The position numbers were made by a program, and so were the translations under genes. Below, piece after piece: positions 35,100-47,365 of a stretch of DNA of 64,000 nucleotides (position 1 is its first letter; every line of letters starts with the position of its first letter). The stretch covers positions 186,001 to 250,000 of the forward strand of contig VNWV01000013.1 in the NCBI GenBank assembly GCA_009801085.1, read 5' to 3'. Under the pieces are notes generated by a model. The model did no database searches and was not told the origin of the DNA. It was given only the letters and a program-made list of their open reading frames with translations. Origin of the DNA: Lasiodiplodia sp. COLG20. Its lineage: Eukaryota > Ascomycota > Dothideomycetes > Botryosphaeriales > Botryosphaeriaceae.

Positions 35100-36000
35100 G
35101 TACGATTATATAGATACTTTTCTTACTTTAGAAGAATAATATTATTATTATTATTCTTTCTCTTAATACTCTCGAAGAGAAATAAGCTAAAAAGATTACG
35201 ATATTACTACTAGCTAAATCTATCTTTATTTACTACGATAATATTAACGACCGTCTAATTACTAAAATTTAGACGGATTAGTTTACGTATATTTTACTAT
35301 TCTCTAAGCTATTAATATTTAAACATCTCTATTTAATACTAATAAATTTATATTTTTATAAGAGAATCTACGTTATCGCGATAGACGAGATTTATCTCGT
35401 ACGCGACTAGATAAACTTTCGTTTATTATACGCCTAGCTAATAACGATTTAAATAACTACGAGTAACGCTTCTTAATTTACTTATACTATAATATTAAAC
35501 GACTAGATACTATTTTACGTAAAAAATACGATATAATTCGCGAATAAAGTAAGACTTATTTATACGTCTATTAATTAAATAGACTTCTTTTATATTTAAA
35601 AATAGATAAAAGACTAGTCTAATTTTATCAATTTATACTTTATAATATTCGATACGTTTAAGAAATACTAGTCGTAGTTAGATATAATCTAGTTCTAGAA
35701 TATACTCGCGCTCGAGTTCTCTTAGATATACGCGGTAGTATTAAAGTATAGAATAATATCGAATTAGATTAAAAAGACGCTTATCTTTATATACGAGAAA
35801 AAAATCGTTTAAAAGTACTAAGACGCTATTTATAGCTAGCTTATAAAACGAGAATACTCTACGACTATAGCTAGAGATATTATAAAAAAGTATATTTTAG
35901 TACTAGTAAAAATAAATAAGAATAATCTCTACGAGAAGTTTACTAAATTAGATTTTATAATTTAAATTATAGTAGTAATAGACGCTCTAACTTATAGTAC
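35100..36000 (+). pseudogene. RecQ-like helicase relic
   Basis: Reading through RIP stops, the plus strand gives IILSLNTLEEK near 35150, resembling the VPL.AL..EQ helicase block, then AKSIFIYYDN and FTYILLFSKLL (compare YTHILLSPE), and YVIAIDEIYLVRD*INFRLLYA at 35369-35430, which matches the DEAH-type motif II region IDEAHLVRDWG.FR..Y of RecQ family helicases found in fungal repeats. The TAG stop sits where Trp (TGG) is expected. A later IIVVIDAL near 35970 may be motif V. Heavily mutated and not functional. Confidence 0.65.
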
Positions 36001-36989
36001 TAATTATTACGAACTCTAAAGAATATAGGCTTTATAACCCTAAGGGTAGAAAGTCCGTACGGGAAAACTCGCCGTAGAAACTAATAAGCCTCGAGAGTAG
36101 AAGAGCCGTACGGCTCTAGATCTCGCACGGAAATCTAGAGGATATAAAATAACGGCGCGTACGAGAATACTAGTAGGTAGTAGCTAAAACCCGTACAAAA
36201 AGAACGCCTACGAGGGCGTAGTAACTCTAGAAAAAAGTACGAACTAGAGAATCCCCTACGAAACGAAGAACCGTAGGGTTAAGTTAAGAGCCGTAGATCT
36301 AGGCGTATAATCGTCTTAAAGAAGCGTGCGAAGGTAGAAAGCTAGAAAGTAGATAAGAAGAGAAACGGGTAAGATATAGTACAATATTACGACTATTTAA
36401 AAGACGAAAGAACGCTCTAAGCGCCTAAGTTACGTACGACCTATAAGCGAGCTCTCGAGAGCCGGGCTCGCGATAGCTTAATCTAAGTTCTTACGAGCCG
36501 GGCTTATAAGGGCTCCTTAGATTATAACTAGCTTTTCTATAGTATATAGATATACTTTTTAGCTAGACCTTTAACCCTCTATAGTTAACTTAAAGTTCTA
36601 ATTAAGACTCTTTAGTTAGAGGTAACTAGCTTACTATATACTATATAATTACGTAATACTTTCTTATCTAATTATTATCCTTTCTTTCTTATCTCTTTAA
36701 GATAAACTTTACGGTTTACCCAACCTACTAAGTAACTCTAAAGCTTAGTAAAAAAAGTCTACCGTTATACTTTAACTACTATTCTTATAGAAGGAGAAAG
36801 ACAGCTAATTAAGATTATCGACTAAAAATAGAAAGTATCAACCTAGTATAGAAACTACTAATAAATAGATACTAACTATAATTAATACTATAGTTAGTAT
36901 AAATAACGCGAGTAACGAGCCTATAGTTCCTTTTCTATAAGCGAATACGATTCCTTCTAACGAAGAACTATAAAGAATAATCTAGAAAC

Positions 36990-37265
36990 TAGTATATAGT
37001 ATACTATTAAACGGTATACCGGTTTATAGTATACTATATACTAAATAGTATACTATAGTATTTAAAAAGTAATAGTTAATATAATAGTCATTTAGATAAA
37101 TTTATTAAGTTTTAAAGACGAAGTTATTTTTTAGTACATTATAAAATATAAATACTATATACTATCGGTATTTAAATTATTAAAATACCGTACTATAGTA
37201 TACTATATACCGAAAGTACGGTATACTTTTCGGTATATACCGGATTTTTAGTATTCCATTATAAG
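36990..37265. repeat. TATAC-rich palindromic tract
   Basis: Many overlapping short palindromes such as GTATAC, AGTATACT and CGGTATACCG recur here. The tract could form cruciforms or be a decayed array inside the island. Confidence 0.5.
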
Positions 37266-37790
37266 GTATACTATTATTCTTATTCGCGACGGTCGTTACG
37301 AAGCTACTATTAATAACTAATAGTAGTATACTATTAGTAGAACCTCGGGCGCTATTTCGAAGACTATAACGCGACGTACGACCGACGGATATAGTTAAAA
37401 AGTTAATTAAATATATAGAAATTTATAAGAATTCGATTAATAGTATTTAATATAGAGTACTAATAATAGTCGTAATACTAAATTTTAATAAAGTTTACGG
37501 ACGCGTTAAGTCTTAAGTTTTATATATAAATAGTACTAAATTACTCTTAGACTATAGATAAGCTATTCGTCTAATATAGTTTAGTTTAATACGATTAGAT
37601 ATAGCTTTTTAATTTATTAGACGCTACGATACGCGCCGTTAGACGCGATTCGGATTCGAATTAAACTATTAGGCGTCGAATGCTTACCTATAGTCTAAGC
37701 TTCTAAGGCAATAGTAATATACGTACTAGCCTCGTCTACCTACCTAATTAGGTGTATAATAGGTTTAATTTTTATTTTTGAGGGGGACCT

Positions 37791-38446
37791 GAATTAAAAA
37801 TCCACAATGGTACCCTTAGAAGCAAAACGAGAAAGAAAAAAGATGTGCAAGTCGCACCCGTCGTTGCACTTTCTAGTTGATTTACAGGTAGATATCGTTA
37901 GTCGGATGAGTTATCCTAACATATTGTGCGGCTAATTCAGAAAATAAGTACCCACGCTGTACCCTATATTTATTACGAAAAGCTGCGTTTCTCCGATCGC
38001 ATACTATAGGTAGCAGGCTACACGTCATAGAGTCAGCTTACAGGTGAGCCGATGTCTGCTACTGGACAGTCGGCAGTAATCGATACTCCAGTGTAGCAAG
38101 TGGGGTGATCTTTATGTAGCCAACGCAGCCCTGATGGCGAAAGGGATTGTATCTGTTTCCCGCTTGTCGAGCCATAAAGCGTGTGTGCTCCGTGTCCCAC
38201 CGCACAGCGCTGCTGCCTAGTATTGTTTTCAGTAAGCATCGTAGAACCGAAGGTGTGGAAAGGCGGGTGGGGGCCGCAAGGCTGATGCAGAAAATTTAAT
38301 CAGCGCAGCAGGGGAGCCTGTAGGTACTGGAAATCGCCAATTAGGATCAGCGAGATAAACGCTCATTAATCAGGGCAGCCATTAAAAGACAAGGCAGCCC
38401 CCACGCTTCAAAATCTTGTCACACAGACAGCTCTTTTGTATTCAGA
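37791..38446. other. Intergenic between RIP island and second DUF3433 copy
   Basis: Composition returns to normal. It holds the upstream region of the DUF3433 pseudogene. No other feature recognised. Confidence 0.45.
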
Positions 38447-41400
38447 ATGCGCGTGCACAGCGACAACCATCTAGAAGCAGCTACCACCAGCAATCAAGAT
38501 TACGCGAGCAGCGACATCAACAGCAGAGATCGAGGACATGACTCGAGAGACAGCGATTTACACAACTTCAACCATACGAACGATAGCCTGGAACCTCTTG
38601 GAGTTTCTTCATACACATTTGACTCTCAAACGAGAAGTAACGAAACCAAATCGATTTCGAGTGTCTACAGAGGTTTCATGGGATATTTGCACGGCAAAAA
38701 TGGGTTAGGAAACGAGGAAGAACGAGTTGCCAAGTACTATCGTTACTTTTATCTTCCAGCATATGCCACCCTTTTCTTAGCTCTCATCGCTACACTAGAG
38801 ATATTACACTATGTCTGCAACCGTCAACACGGACTTGCAGACGCCTCTCGGGACTATCACTACCTTTGGACATACGCACCATCCCTTGGTACGTGATCAT
38901 AAGTGGATAGGCTATTATATGAGCTTAAAACTGATGTACGGTAGTTCTCACAATTCTCGCTGCGTTCTGGAGCCAGTTCGAATACCGAGCAAAACAAATG
39001 ATGCCGTGGGCTGCAATGCGCGATCGCGAAATGCTAGCCGAAAAGAGTCTTCTTCTGGACTATATCTCGTCGCCCGTACCAAAAGCCCTGGTAGACGCAT
39101 TACGAGCGGTGCATATTCCTGCCGTGACTGGAACTCTCGGAACATTGGTGCTTCGTGCTTTGATCATTGCATCTACTGGGTTACTTAGCCTTTCGAACTG
39201 GACATATTCAACGCAGATCAGTTTGGCGCTGCGGAACGAGTTCAACTTTACTGTCGTTAAGATGTTGTATGATGGGAAAGGACCGTTGGACCCAGCATCG
39301 ATTGTTTAGACTGTTAAAGATCACAACCTCTCTTACCCCATTGGTACCAGCTCGACGGCCACTGCATAAACTAGGGTTCTGTATTGTTAAGACGTTTTGC
39401 TAAACAAGACAAACCCGTCTTGTAAGACGGACCTCCGCCGGCGTCTTGTCTTGTAAGACGATCGTAGGTGGCGTCTTAGTAAAAACCCGTCTTATTTTAG
39501 AGATCTTAAACCGTCTTAGTCCGAGACCGCTTATATTAGTAATATATAATCCAACTAATAGATAGATAGAAAAGAGAGTTACGTGGATATATTACGTATA
39601 TATAGCTTAGTTATTAATAAAGAAATAGAGCTTAGATTTTAATCTAAAACGTATTTTACTAGTAGAACTATGCCAAGAATTACGAACTAAAACACCAAAA
39701 TGACTTGCCAAGACACCAAGATAAGACAAATCAAGCCAAGCCATTCAAGATGATCCTCCTCAGGCGGTTTGTCTTGCAAGACGACCGTGGGTGGCGTCTT
39801 GTTTTGTCCATATCTTGCCAAGACAGAACCCTGGCACAAATATTTAGCCATTCGGAATAAGGTGAGTCTTCTCTCCTCCTACTAAGGTCAAATGCTTACC
39901 AATAAAGCACCGGATCACACGGTTTATGCCGATATAGATGTCTTTACGGCCGAACTCCAGAGCTGTGAGTCTTTCGAATGGAGATATTCAGATCCAGATC
40001 GCCCGTACAATTCCAGCGAACTCAATCCAGAGATATGGCTCGACGTCTGGACCGACAACTGCTTCGCCAAGAACTTCACATTTCACTGGATCAACTACGA
40101 ACAAGGATTAAGGCCAGGCTCAGAGATCGAGAAACTAGAATGTTCGAACGTCACTGGCGACCAAAATCCCTCGAGAATACTCATCTCAATTTCCCCCACC
40201 GGATTTGAGGACGGAAATCCAGAAAGCTTCTCGGGGATCATCTGCGATCCCGTCTATTCCCTGGGGCGGCGAAGAGTCACGAGTCCAGCCCCAAGTATTT
40301 ATCCGGATGCTTCGCTCGTGATCTCAAACGAGACCAAGCAAAGCCTTCCAATCAGCATGAGCGTGGCTGATTTGAACAATGAGTTGGCCTGGAATTTCTT
40401 TTATGGATGGGTGATTCCGACCAGCGCAAGGACACTTTCACCTTGGTTCTCTCTGCTGAACCAAACACTTCCACAGAAGGAAATTGCGGACTTTCGGGAT
40501 GCCAATCTCCTTTCTGAAGCGTCCCGGAGAGTCTTCCCTATTGCGGTGTCACAGTGGATGAACCTTGCTCATCTATCACCTACATCAAAGAATGTGTCAG
40601 GCACAGCACTTCGCACCAGAGACAAGCTTTTTGTTGTCGACCTTCCGCTTCGCTTGATGGAGTCGTTATTCGGATTGCTTGTCATTGCCTGCATTCTGAC
40701 TTCGATTTGGTGGCCTATCGGAGCGACCAAGCGGGATTCGGGCTTGTTAATGACAAATGCCGTTCTTCTCTCACAAAGCCAGCACTTGAAAGAGTTGCTA
40801 CACGGCACTGGCGCATTCTTTATGGGAGAACTACAGCGACGCCTAGCTGATTTCACATTTACCGTTGGCAAGAGGCTCAATGAGCCATACTCCCACATCT
40901 CGGTAAAGTCACACCCGTCGTCATCGGACACTAAGACCGAGCAAAACAGCAAATGGTGGCAGCCAGCAGCATCGTCATCCGCGTTTCGTGCAGCTCTTTT
41001 GTTTGTATTGGCGGCTATTGTCATTCTTCTAGAAGTCATTTTTCAACTCTCCAAGAAAAAGAAAGGCCTTGCAACTGTCGATGACGGCGACCCCATGAGG
41101 TACGCCTGGATTTACGACCCGACGGGAATCATGACTTTGGTGGCTATTGCCTTCACAACGCTTAGCTCTGCCGCCTTGGCCCTCCATCCCTTCCAAGCGC
41201 TACGACGGGGCAGTTGCAACGTCCAGGTGTTGACGGAACATCCGGCGGAGAAACTTGTCCTACACGCAGCAGCCAAAGCTCTGTTTAACCGGCAGTTTTC
41301 ACTGGGCTTAATTCTTGCAGCGGCCTTAACATCTTCCATGTTGACCATCTGTGCAAGTGGATTATACACGACGCAGTACATTCCGCGGACCGAACAAACC

Positions 41401-42681
41401 ACGCTCGGCAGCATTGATTGGTTTAACATCACCAACATCTCTATGGCCGATAGAGAGAGTCCAGAATATCAAGATGGATGGAATGCCGGCTCGGTCCAGT
41501 ACTACAATTTATCGTACCCGCAGTGGACATACGATGGACTGGCATTTCCTCGCTTACAGAACGATGACCTAATCACCAGGAACGTATCCCTGTCGGCTCA
41601 GATACCAGCCGTACGTGCTCAGATGAACTGCTCCGCACAAGTTCATTCTGACTATGTTACCGCACTTGATCCGCCTCCTGGATGCTCACCCACACTATCC
41701 AACGACACTCGTGCTCAACTTAAAGTCGGACCTGCATTCAATTCTCAAGCCACCTCCTTCAAGGTTCAAGGCTTCTTTGCAACGAATGCATTTGAAACTT
41801 CAGATTCCCAAAACCGCTGTCCAGGATCGTATCGGTGGTGGTATCTTGGCAACCAAGCCAATATGACAGGTTACAGTTACGACTACCGTAACGTAACAAT
41901 ACTGTCCTGTCAACCGTTCATGGAGTACGTCCTCGTCAACACGACCTTCAAAATGCCGGGCTACGAAATCGGCAAGTGGAATCCACCACAGCCCGATGAA
42001 TTGACAGCCGGGTTTTTAGGCAATGATTCAGCCTCTTCAACCCCATCCATCATGCCATTCAACGTTGTCGGGTATGAAGACTAATTCTTCCAAGCAGTGG
42101 TATGGGGCTTCGAGGGAACACCAATCGAGGACCTGGTCGGCGAAGAGAATGTCCCACGGCTGCTAGAGAAAGCAGAGCGCACGTACCGCCAGATCGTGGC
42201 TCAAAATCTCAACGAATACTTTCGCATCCCCGCAAGCACCACTGCCGCAGGGAGCTCCTTCAACGCCACGGTTACCGATAGCAGCGAGCTGCGTCTTGTG
42301 CAGAACGCCGTCTCCACACGCCTCCTTGAGGGAATTCTTCTCTTTATGGCGATCTGTGCCGGCGTCTCTTTCTTTCTGGAGCGCTCGACACGGATTCTGC
42401 CGAAGAACCCGGCCAGCATTGCCTCTTCGATGAGCCTCTTTGCCGACAGCGACTTGCTGCAGACCATGTCGCAAGAATTGTCAATGCCTGATGGGAAGAA
42501 GTGGCTTCAGGATGGGGTTTTGAAAGAGTCCCACTTTAGGCTTGGGTGGTGGGATGTGGGAACCGCTCGCGAGCGGTTTGGGATTGACATCGAACGGCCT
42601 GGTGAAAGCCACCTGCAACTTGATGATCAGAAGAATTCTATTTCCCTTTTTAATATCAGAAGAGATGATGACGCTGAATAG
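38447..42681 (+). pseudogene. DUF3433 family membrane protein, disrupted copy
   Basis: Exon 1 (38447-38888) and exon 2 (from 38945) join in frame at TYAPSL|VLTILAAFWSQFEYRAK, a DUF3433 signature, followed by MPWAAMRDREMLAEKSLLLD. Then TAG at 39307 interrupts DPASIV*TVKDHNLSYPIG, a conserved block that continues in the same frame. A 462-bp MITE follows at 39372-39833. The next long frame, 39892-42081, carries the middle and second hydrophobic blocks and ends with TAA at 42082 inside GYED*FFQAVVWGFEGTP, again a conserved DUF3433 block continuing in frame to 42681. Both stops, and the TAA in the left target duplication of the MITE, fit CAG/CAA changed at C. So this is one decayed gene, not three. 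Readthrough or extra introns cannot be excluded. Confidence 0.8.
39372..39833. mobile_element. hAT-type MITE inside the DUF3433 pseudogene
   Basis: The element is 462 bp. The left end reads TAGGGTTCTGTATTG and the right end, on the other strand, CAGGGTTCTGTCTTG, continuing for about 40 bp of imperfect inverted repeat with AAACAAGAC in both. It is flanked by GCATAAAC (39364-39371) and GCACAAAT (39834-39841), an 8-bp duplication differing by two C/T changes. Subterminal GTCTTGTAAGACG repeats occur. No coding potential. Confidence 0.78.
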
Positions 42682-42931
42682 TCTTTCTCTCTTTTGCTTT
42701 TTTTTTTTATTTTACACCCTGTAATGTAAACATTATTGGGGTAATTTGGGGTAGATAATAGCAAAAGCCCGTTGGAAGTTAATGTCCACAGGACTGATGG
42801 TAAAACATCAAGGTTGAAGCATGTAACGTAATTAACTTTCGGTATGACTCAACTCAAAGCTCTCGGAATTCTTCCATTCGTAACATCCCATTCGCCTTTT
42901 TAAGCTACACCAAGGCTTCCTTCCATTGAAT

Positions 42932-44330
42932 CTACTTGGGTTGCAAAATGAGAACACTTGTTTGATGAGTCTTCAACTCCGCCGTTATATTTCCTTGCAC
43001 TTGCGGAATATCACGAGCGGCCCATACGTCTCTTACACTGAAGGCTTGCTCTCCGCCAATATCAGGAATTTGATCGAGCGGAATGTTGATCGTAGTGGTT
43101 ACGTTCGCTTCATTGAACGTCAAAATTACCGTCCTATTGCCACTCAGTGGGCCAGTCCAGACTTGCAGTTCCTTCTCTTTGCTCAAAGCTTCCAGGTACG
43201 TCGCGGCTGTTCCGAGACTGTCTTGGGAGATGGCGATGATCTCAGGGTTCTTAAGGACGCCCAGACTCTCGTTGGAGAGTGCTCGTAGATCCGCTCCGAT
43301 AATCAACGGTGATTTCAGGGCAGCCCAAAAGCTTTGATGAGTCTGCTGCTCGTGCAGAGTCATGTTCCCGTTGCCGATCTCGAGCATGTCCATGTCGGCC
43401 CAGCTACCGGGCTTCTGAAATGCGGAGATCTCTCGCATCTTTCGTATGATGGTCAACACGCTGCATCCAGCATAGCCGGTATTCAAACAGTATGCTGTCT
43501 TGCACTACCAAGGAAAACATTCAGTGATATACTCATGGCCAGAAAGGGGTAGGATTCTCACAGCGCAATCTTTCCCAGTGTCACTAAACGTAGCGGTGAT
43601 GTCACCCGACATGCGGTAGGACTGACCAATCTCTGGTGATTTCCATGTCAGAAATGTGTTTTTCAGTGGAGCGGCAATGACTTACGGTCTGCCCAGAACC
43701 ACGGAAACTGATGGCCCCACTGACACAAAGAATAGAAGATTTCCCTCCCACTGCTCCGCAACGCATCGCGCATGATGCCAAAGCGTACCTGCGGACTCTC
43801 GACATTCGCGGCGAACCCACCACAGTTGTCGTACTTGAGATAGTCGACTTCCCACTCGGCGTACGTAACAGCGTCGAGCTCCTCGTAGCCCCACGACCCT
43901 GGCGCGAATCCGCAGTCATGGATACCGGCGTCGCTGTAGATACCGAGCTGTAGATCACGGGTGTGAAGGTAGTCGGCGATACCCTTGATTCCGCCGGGGA
44001 GTTTGGTAAGGTTGGCTTGTTGGCGGCCGTCGGCTGCTCTTTCCGTGGCTTGCCACCCGTCGTCCAGGGTCAGGATGGTGTAGCCGGCATCGCGCAGTCC
44101 AGTGGATACCAGTAGATCTGCCGTCTCTTCAATCATGCCTTGGTCGAAGGTGTCTTTGAATGTGTTCCAGCTGTGGTGGTTTTCTTGTGAGATAAGCCAT
44201 TCGCTGTGATCATTGGCGGATATCCTTACCTGTTCCAACCCATTTGCGGTGTATCGGCCGATATGGCCGTGGCCATTGGGATGAGGCATATGCACATGCA
44301 TAAGGAGAGAAACATTGATCTGTGTGTCAT
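42932..44330 (-). CDS. GH27 alpha-galactosidase, secreted
   Basis: Four exons. Exon 1 (44330-44230) codes for a signal peptide, MFLSLCMCICLIPMATAISA, and joins the second exon (from 44170) at DTPQMGWN|SWNTFKDTF, the N-terminal GH27 hallmark. DAGYTILTLDDGWQ, YLKYDNCGG with the nucleophile Asp, and PGSWADMDMLEIGNG with the acid/base Asp are all present. Two further introns lie near 43680 and 43560-43504, joining WAD|QIGQSYRMSGDI and KDCA|CKTAYCLNTGYAGCS. The C terminus is a short beta domain. The enzyme would remove terminal alpha-galactose from galactomannan, raffinose-type sugars or similar. The start could be the Met at 44330 (MTHRSMFLS) or at 44315. Confidence 0.93.
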
Positions 44331-44689
44331 CTTTAGTCCGGCAAATGCGGGGCGCCAAAGTCTCGCAAATTTCCAGGGGCCAATTGCACGAATGCAGCTG
44401 CTTGTGATTTTTTCGTAGCTTTAACTAAGTTCATTCAACTGAAATCTTTGATTCCATCCGCTTCTCCTTGGAACGAAGATAAGAGCGGGGCAAAGAAGCG
44501 AAGCGGGCCAAGCTCCGAGACTTGTTCCGAGGACAAAGCCGAGCACATTGAGGCTTCCCCGCTTTAACCGGCTCAACGTGAAGAACATGGGATCTTTCTT
44601 TGAGTCCAATAAGCAATAGCATTGAAGCTCAATCTTCGAACTTTTTCTTGGACAACATCGAACCTCGCCCCGTCACGATACCGCTCAGC
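44331..44689. promoter_or_regulatory. Divergent promoter between GH27 and fasciclin genes
   Basis: The two genes start 359 bp apart and run in opposite directions, so regulation may be shared. I could not assign individual sites. Confidence 0.4.
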
Positions 44690-45567
44690 ATGCCCAGCTT
44701 TTTGAGAATTGTCCTCTTCTCCTTGCTCTTCTTCGCATCAGTGTGCTTCGCGAGAGCCCCATTGAGCTATGTTCCTGAACCCGATGGTGTCTATTTACCG
44801 CCGAAACCGGATGACACGGTTACTCTTCTGGATGTTGTACGCTCTCGTTCCGACTTGAGCAAGCTCGCCGAAGTGATTGAACAGCCTGCTGGTAGGTCTT
44901 ATCCTCGCAGAATAATACAAGCTGCTCTCTTTTGTAAGTCAGGTTCTTACTGACAAAATTTGACAAGGATTCTCCAAGGCATTCGACACGTATCCTTCCT
45001 GGAAGTTCACCTTCTTTGCTCCGAGCGACGAGGCATTCAACAACACAGGTGCATATTTTGAGACATACTCGAAAACAGCGTAAGCTCGAAACTGTTCTTG
45101 TGAGAGTTCCATGATCTCACTTTATTCGCAGGAAAGGAATATGGTGGATTGGCAACGTCATCAACCATCATTACATTCCAAACACAGCCTTGACGCAAGA
45201 TGATTTCAACAGTACACTGAGCAGACTCCAGGTGAGCATTGGACACGTGAAAGATACTTTTGCATTTATTATACTAAATCCTTTGAATAGACCGGGAGCT
45301 ACCTGTATGTGAGCTCCCAACTTCTGGCCGGCACCCTGACTCTGAATGGTGTTGCCCGGGTGATTGAAGCTGATATACCGGTGACGAATGTAAGTTTTTC
45401 CGCCTTCAAGTACATGAAGTAGGCTAAAGCAAACGATGCAGGGAGTGGTTCATATCATCGATCGTATTCTTGACCCTTCTGCACAAATATTTGAGAAGGA
45501 CCTTCCGAAGGTTGACCAAACTTTTATTGCTGGCAGCTGCTCGAACCCAGAGCTACCATACTGCTGA
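44690..45567 (+). CDS. Fasciclin (FAS1) domain secreted protein
   Basis: Five short exons. The signal peptide MPSFLRIVLFSLLFFASVC precedes one FAS1 domain: TLLDVVRSRSDLSKLAEVIE, then FTFFAPSDEAFNN (the H1 box), INHHYIPNTAL, and NGVVHIIDRIL (the H2 box). The protein ends GSCSNPELPYC at 45567. Introns are about 50-75 nt, for example starting at 44892 and 45413. FAS1 proteins are adhesion or cell-wall associated. No GPI signal is seen. I chose 44690 over an upstream in-frame ATG at 44600 because the signal peptide begins there. Confidence 0.87.
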
Positions 45568-46118
45568 GACGTAATTCATACACGTCTTAGGCTAGATACT
45601 CATCTTATTATTTCTCATCTTATTATTTTTAAATGATACCTACCATGCTGTGCTGTGCAAATACAATGAGCGTTGCTGTGTACAATGAAACATTCTGTTC
45701 GCCATCAGTTACCATGCATTCAATGATGTCACAAGTGGCCCTGCGTTTGTATTTTACCGTTAGCAAGACCCTTGATCGTCGAAACGTTGATGAGGGCTAA
45801 TCCAAAATGGTGCTGATAGGCGACCCGGAATGCGGAGAAGGTGTCGGAAGCGGTTCCCATTGGAAGGGAACACAAACACAATATCGATCTCGCTTGGACG
45901 CGTAATGACTCGCATATTGAAATGCATGCCCCGGATATGTTCCGGAGCATAGCGGGGGAGGGGCATCGAGCAATGTATTGCCGGTTCTACTTAACGAACG
46001 ACCGTCCTAAATAAACCCGGCTATTGGTGCGCCGATATCAACCAGTCCATCCAATTCACTCCTGCCTTCCCTTCCCTTCCAGCTGAGCCAATCCCCTCAG
46101 CCCACCCTCACCACCACC
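45568..46118. promoter_or_regulatory. Upstream region of the lyase gene
   Basis: Contains the fasciclin 3' flank and the promoter of the lyase. TAAATAAAC at about 46008 may serve as the TATA element, 110 bp before the ATG. No gene seen. Confidence 0.45.
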
Positions 46119-47365
46119 ATGCGACCCCTCCTGGCCCTCCTCCTCCTCCCCCGCGCCGCCCTCACCCTCATCTCCGACATCCCCACCGCCTTCGGCCCCG
46201 TCTACCCCCTCAACCCCTCCGCCCAGCCCCTCACACCTTACCTCAAATCGCGTCCAAGCGACTTCATCCACCCCGGCATCTGGCACACGCACGCCGACCT
46301 CGAAGCCATCCGGACCAACATCACCGCCGGCAACGAGCCGTGGGCCAGCACCTACGCCGCCTTCCGCACCGACGCCTTCTCCCTCGCCAACTACACGATG
46401 CGCGGGCCGCATGCCGTGCTGTCCCGCGGGTCAACCAGCAATTATACCGATTTTACGGCGGATGCGCGCGCGGCGTGGCAGAACGCGCTGATGTGGTACG
46501 TCACGCGCGACGACGCGCACCGGGACGTCTCGACGCGCATCCTCGACGCGTGGGGGACGAACTTGACGGCGATAATCGGGACGGACAGGTCGCTGCTGGT
46601 GGGGCTGGAAGGCGATTTCTTCGTCAACGCGGCGGAGATCATGCGGTGGGAAGCGGGGTGGAAGGAGGCGGGGGCGGGGTGGAGGGGTGGGACGGGGTTC
46701 AGCGTGCAGCTGTATTGGTTATTTAGTCGGCAGAGTGTCGGGGTGGGGCAGGCGAATTACGGGATGGTGAGTATCAAGGCGTTGATGAGCTTCGCGGTGT
46801 ATCTGGATGATGTGGTGTTGTGGAATTACGCGGTTAATGAGTATGTGAATAATCCGTGTGCGGGCGTGCGGGCGATGTATGAGCCTGAGACGGGGCAGTC
46901 GGTGGAGGCGGGGAGGGATCAGGGTGAGTGTGCATTGGCATCTTGTTGTGTGGATTGGAGAGCTGACGGGGAGCAGGACACACGCAGTCGGGGATCGCCT
47001 GGAGCGCTATGGGTGCTCGTGTTGCCCAGTCGCAGGGCAGTGATCTCTACGGGCTGGGAGACAACTTGCTTTTGAAGGCATCGGAGTATGCGGCGGCGTT
47101 CAATCTCAATCAGACGGTGCCATACGATCCGCAATGGTACCGCTGCGAGGCAGTCTTGGTTGATGGGCCTTGGGCCAATATCTCGACAGAATCATTTGGA
47201 GTAAGGAGCGCTCTGCCGGTTTGGAATTCGCTGTACTATGAGTACGTCAAACGCAGGGGATTGGAAGGCCCGTGGACTTCTCAGGCGAGATCGTCTGATG
47301 GCTATTTTGAAGGACATGCCACAGGAGGCGATCATCCAAGCTGGGGTGATCTTATCTGGGCATGA
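46119..47365 (+). CDS. Alginate-lyase-fold polysaccharide lyase, secreted
   Basis: Exons 46119-46923 and 46977-47365 give 397 residues. A signal peptide (MRPLLALLLLPRAALT) leads to an (alpha/alpha) barrel type protein with FIHPGIWHTHADLEAIR, DARAAWQNALMWYVTRDDAH, LEGDFFVNAAEIMRWEAGW and, across the intron, EAGRDQGHTQSGIAW then AQSQGSDLYGLGDN. These are hallmarks of the alginate_lyase domain (PF05426) as found in many fungi. Such enzymes cut uronic-acid polymers by beta-elimination and leave an unsaturated sugar at the new non-reducing end. Fungal members are reported for glucuronan as well as alginate, so the polymer is open. It is the first gene of a run with a regulator, a transporter and GH88, whose substrate is that kind of product. 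Confidence 0.82.

Larger units (their letters stand above)
34125..37790. mobile_element. RIP-mutated repetitive island with helicase relic
   Basis: About 3.7 kb with almost no CpA/TpG while CpG is common, and stops in every frame. The change in composition is abrupt, after TTTAAGGGGGACGTCTAAGC near 34140 and before TTGAGGGGGACCTGAATT near 37785. I found no inverted ends or target duplication, so the kind of element is open. The plus strand keeps a RecQ-like helicase trace at 35100-36000. The part around 36000-36500 is less AT-rich, with GAGCCGGGCT-type repeats. Probably one or more repeated elements. Confidence 0.75.

Noticed and set aside
34125..37790. Terminal inverted repeats based on the two GGGGGAC motifs
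   Set aside because: The motifs at about 34131 and 37780 are in the same orientation, so they are not inverted ends, and flanking sequence does not match.
39892..42084. 730-residue frame as a gene of its own
   Set aside because: It begins and ends inside conserved DUF3433 blocks that continue in the neighbouring frames, so it is a piece of one broken gene.
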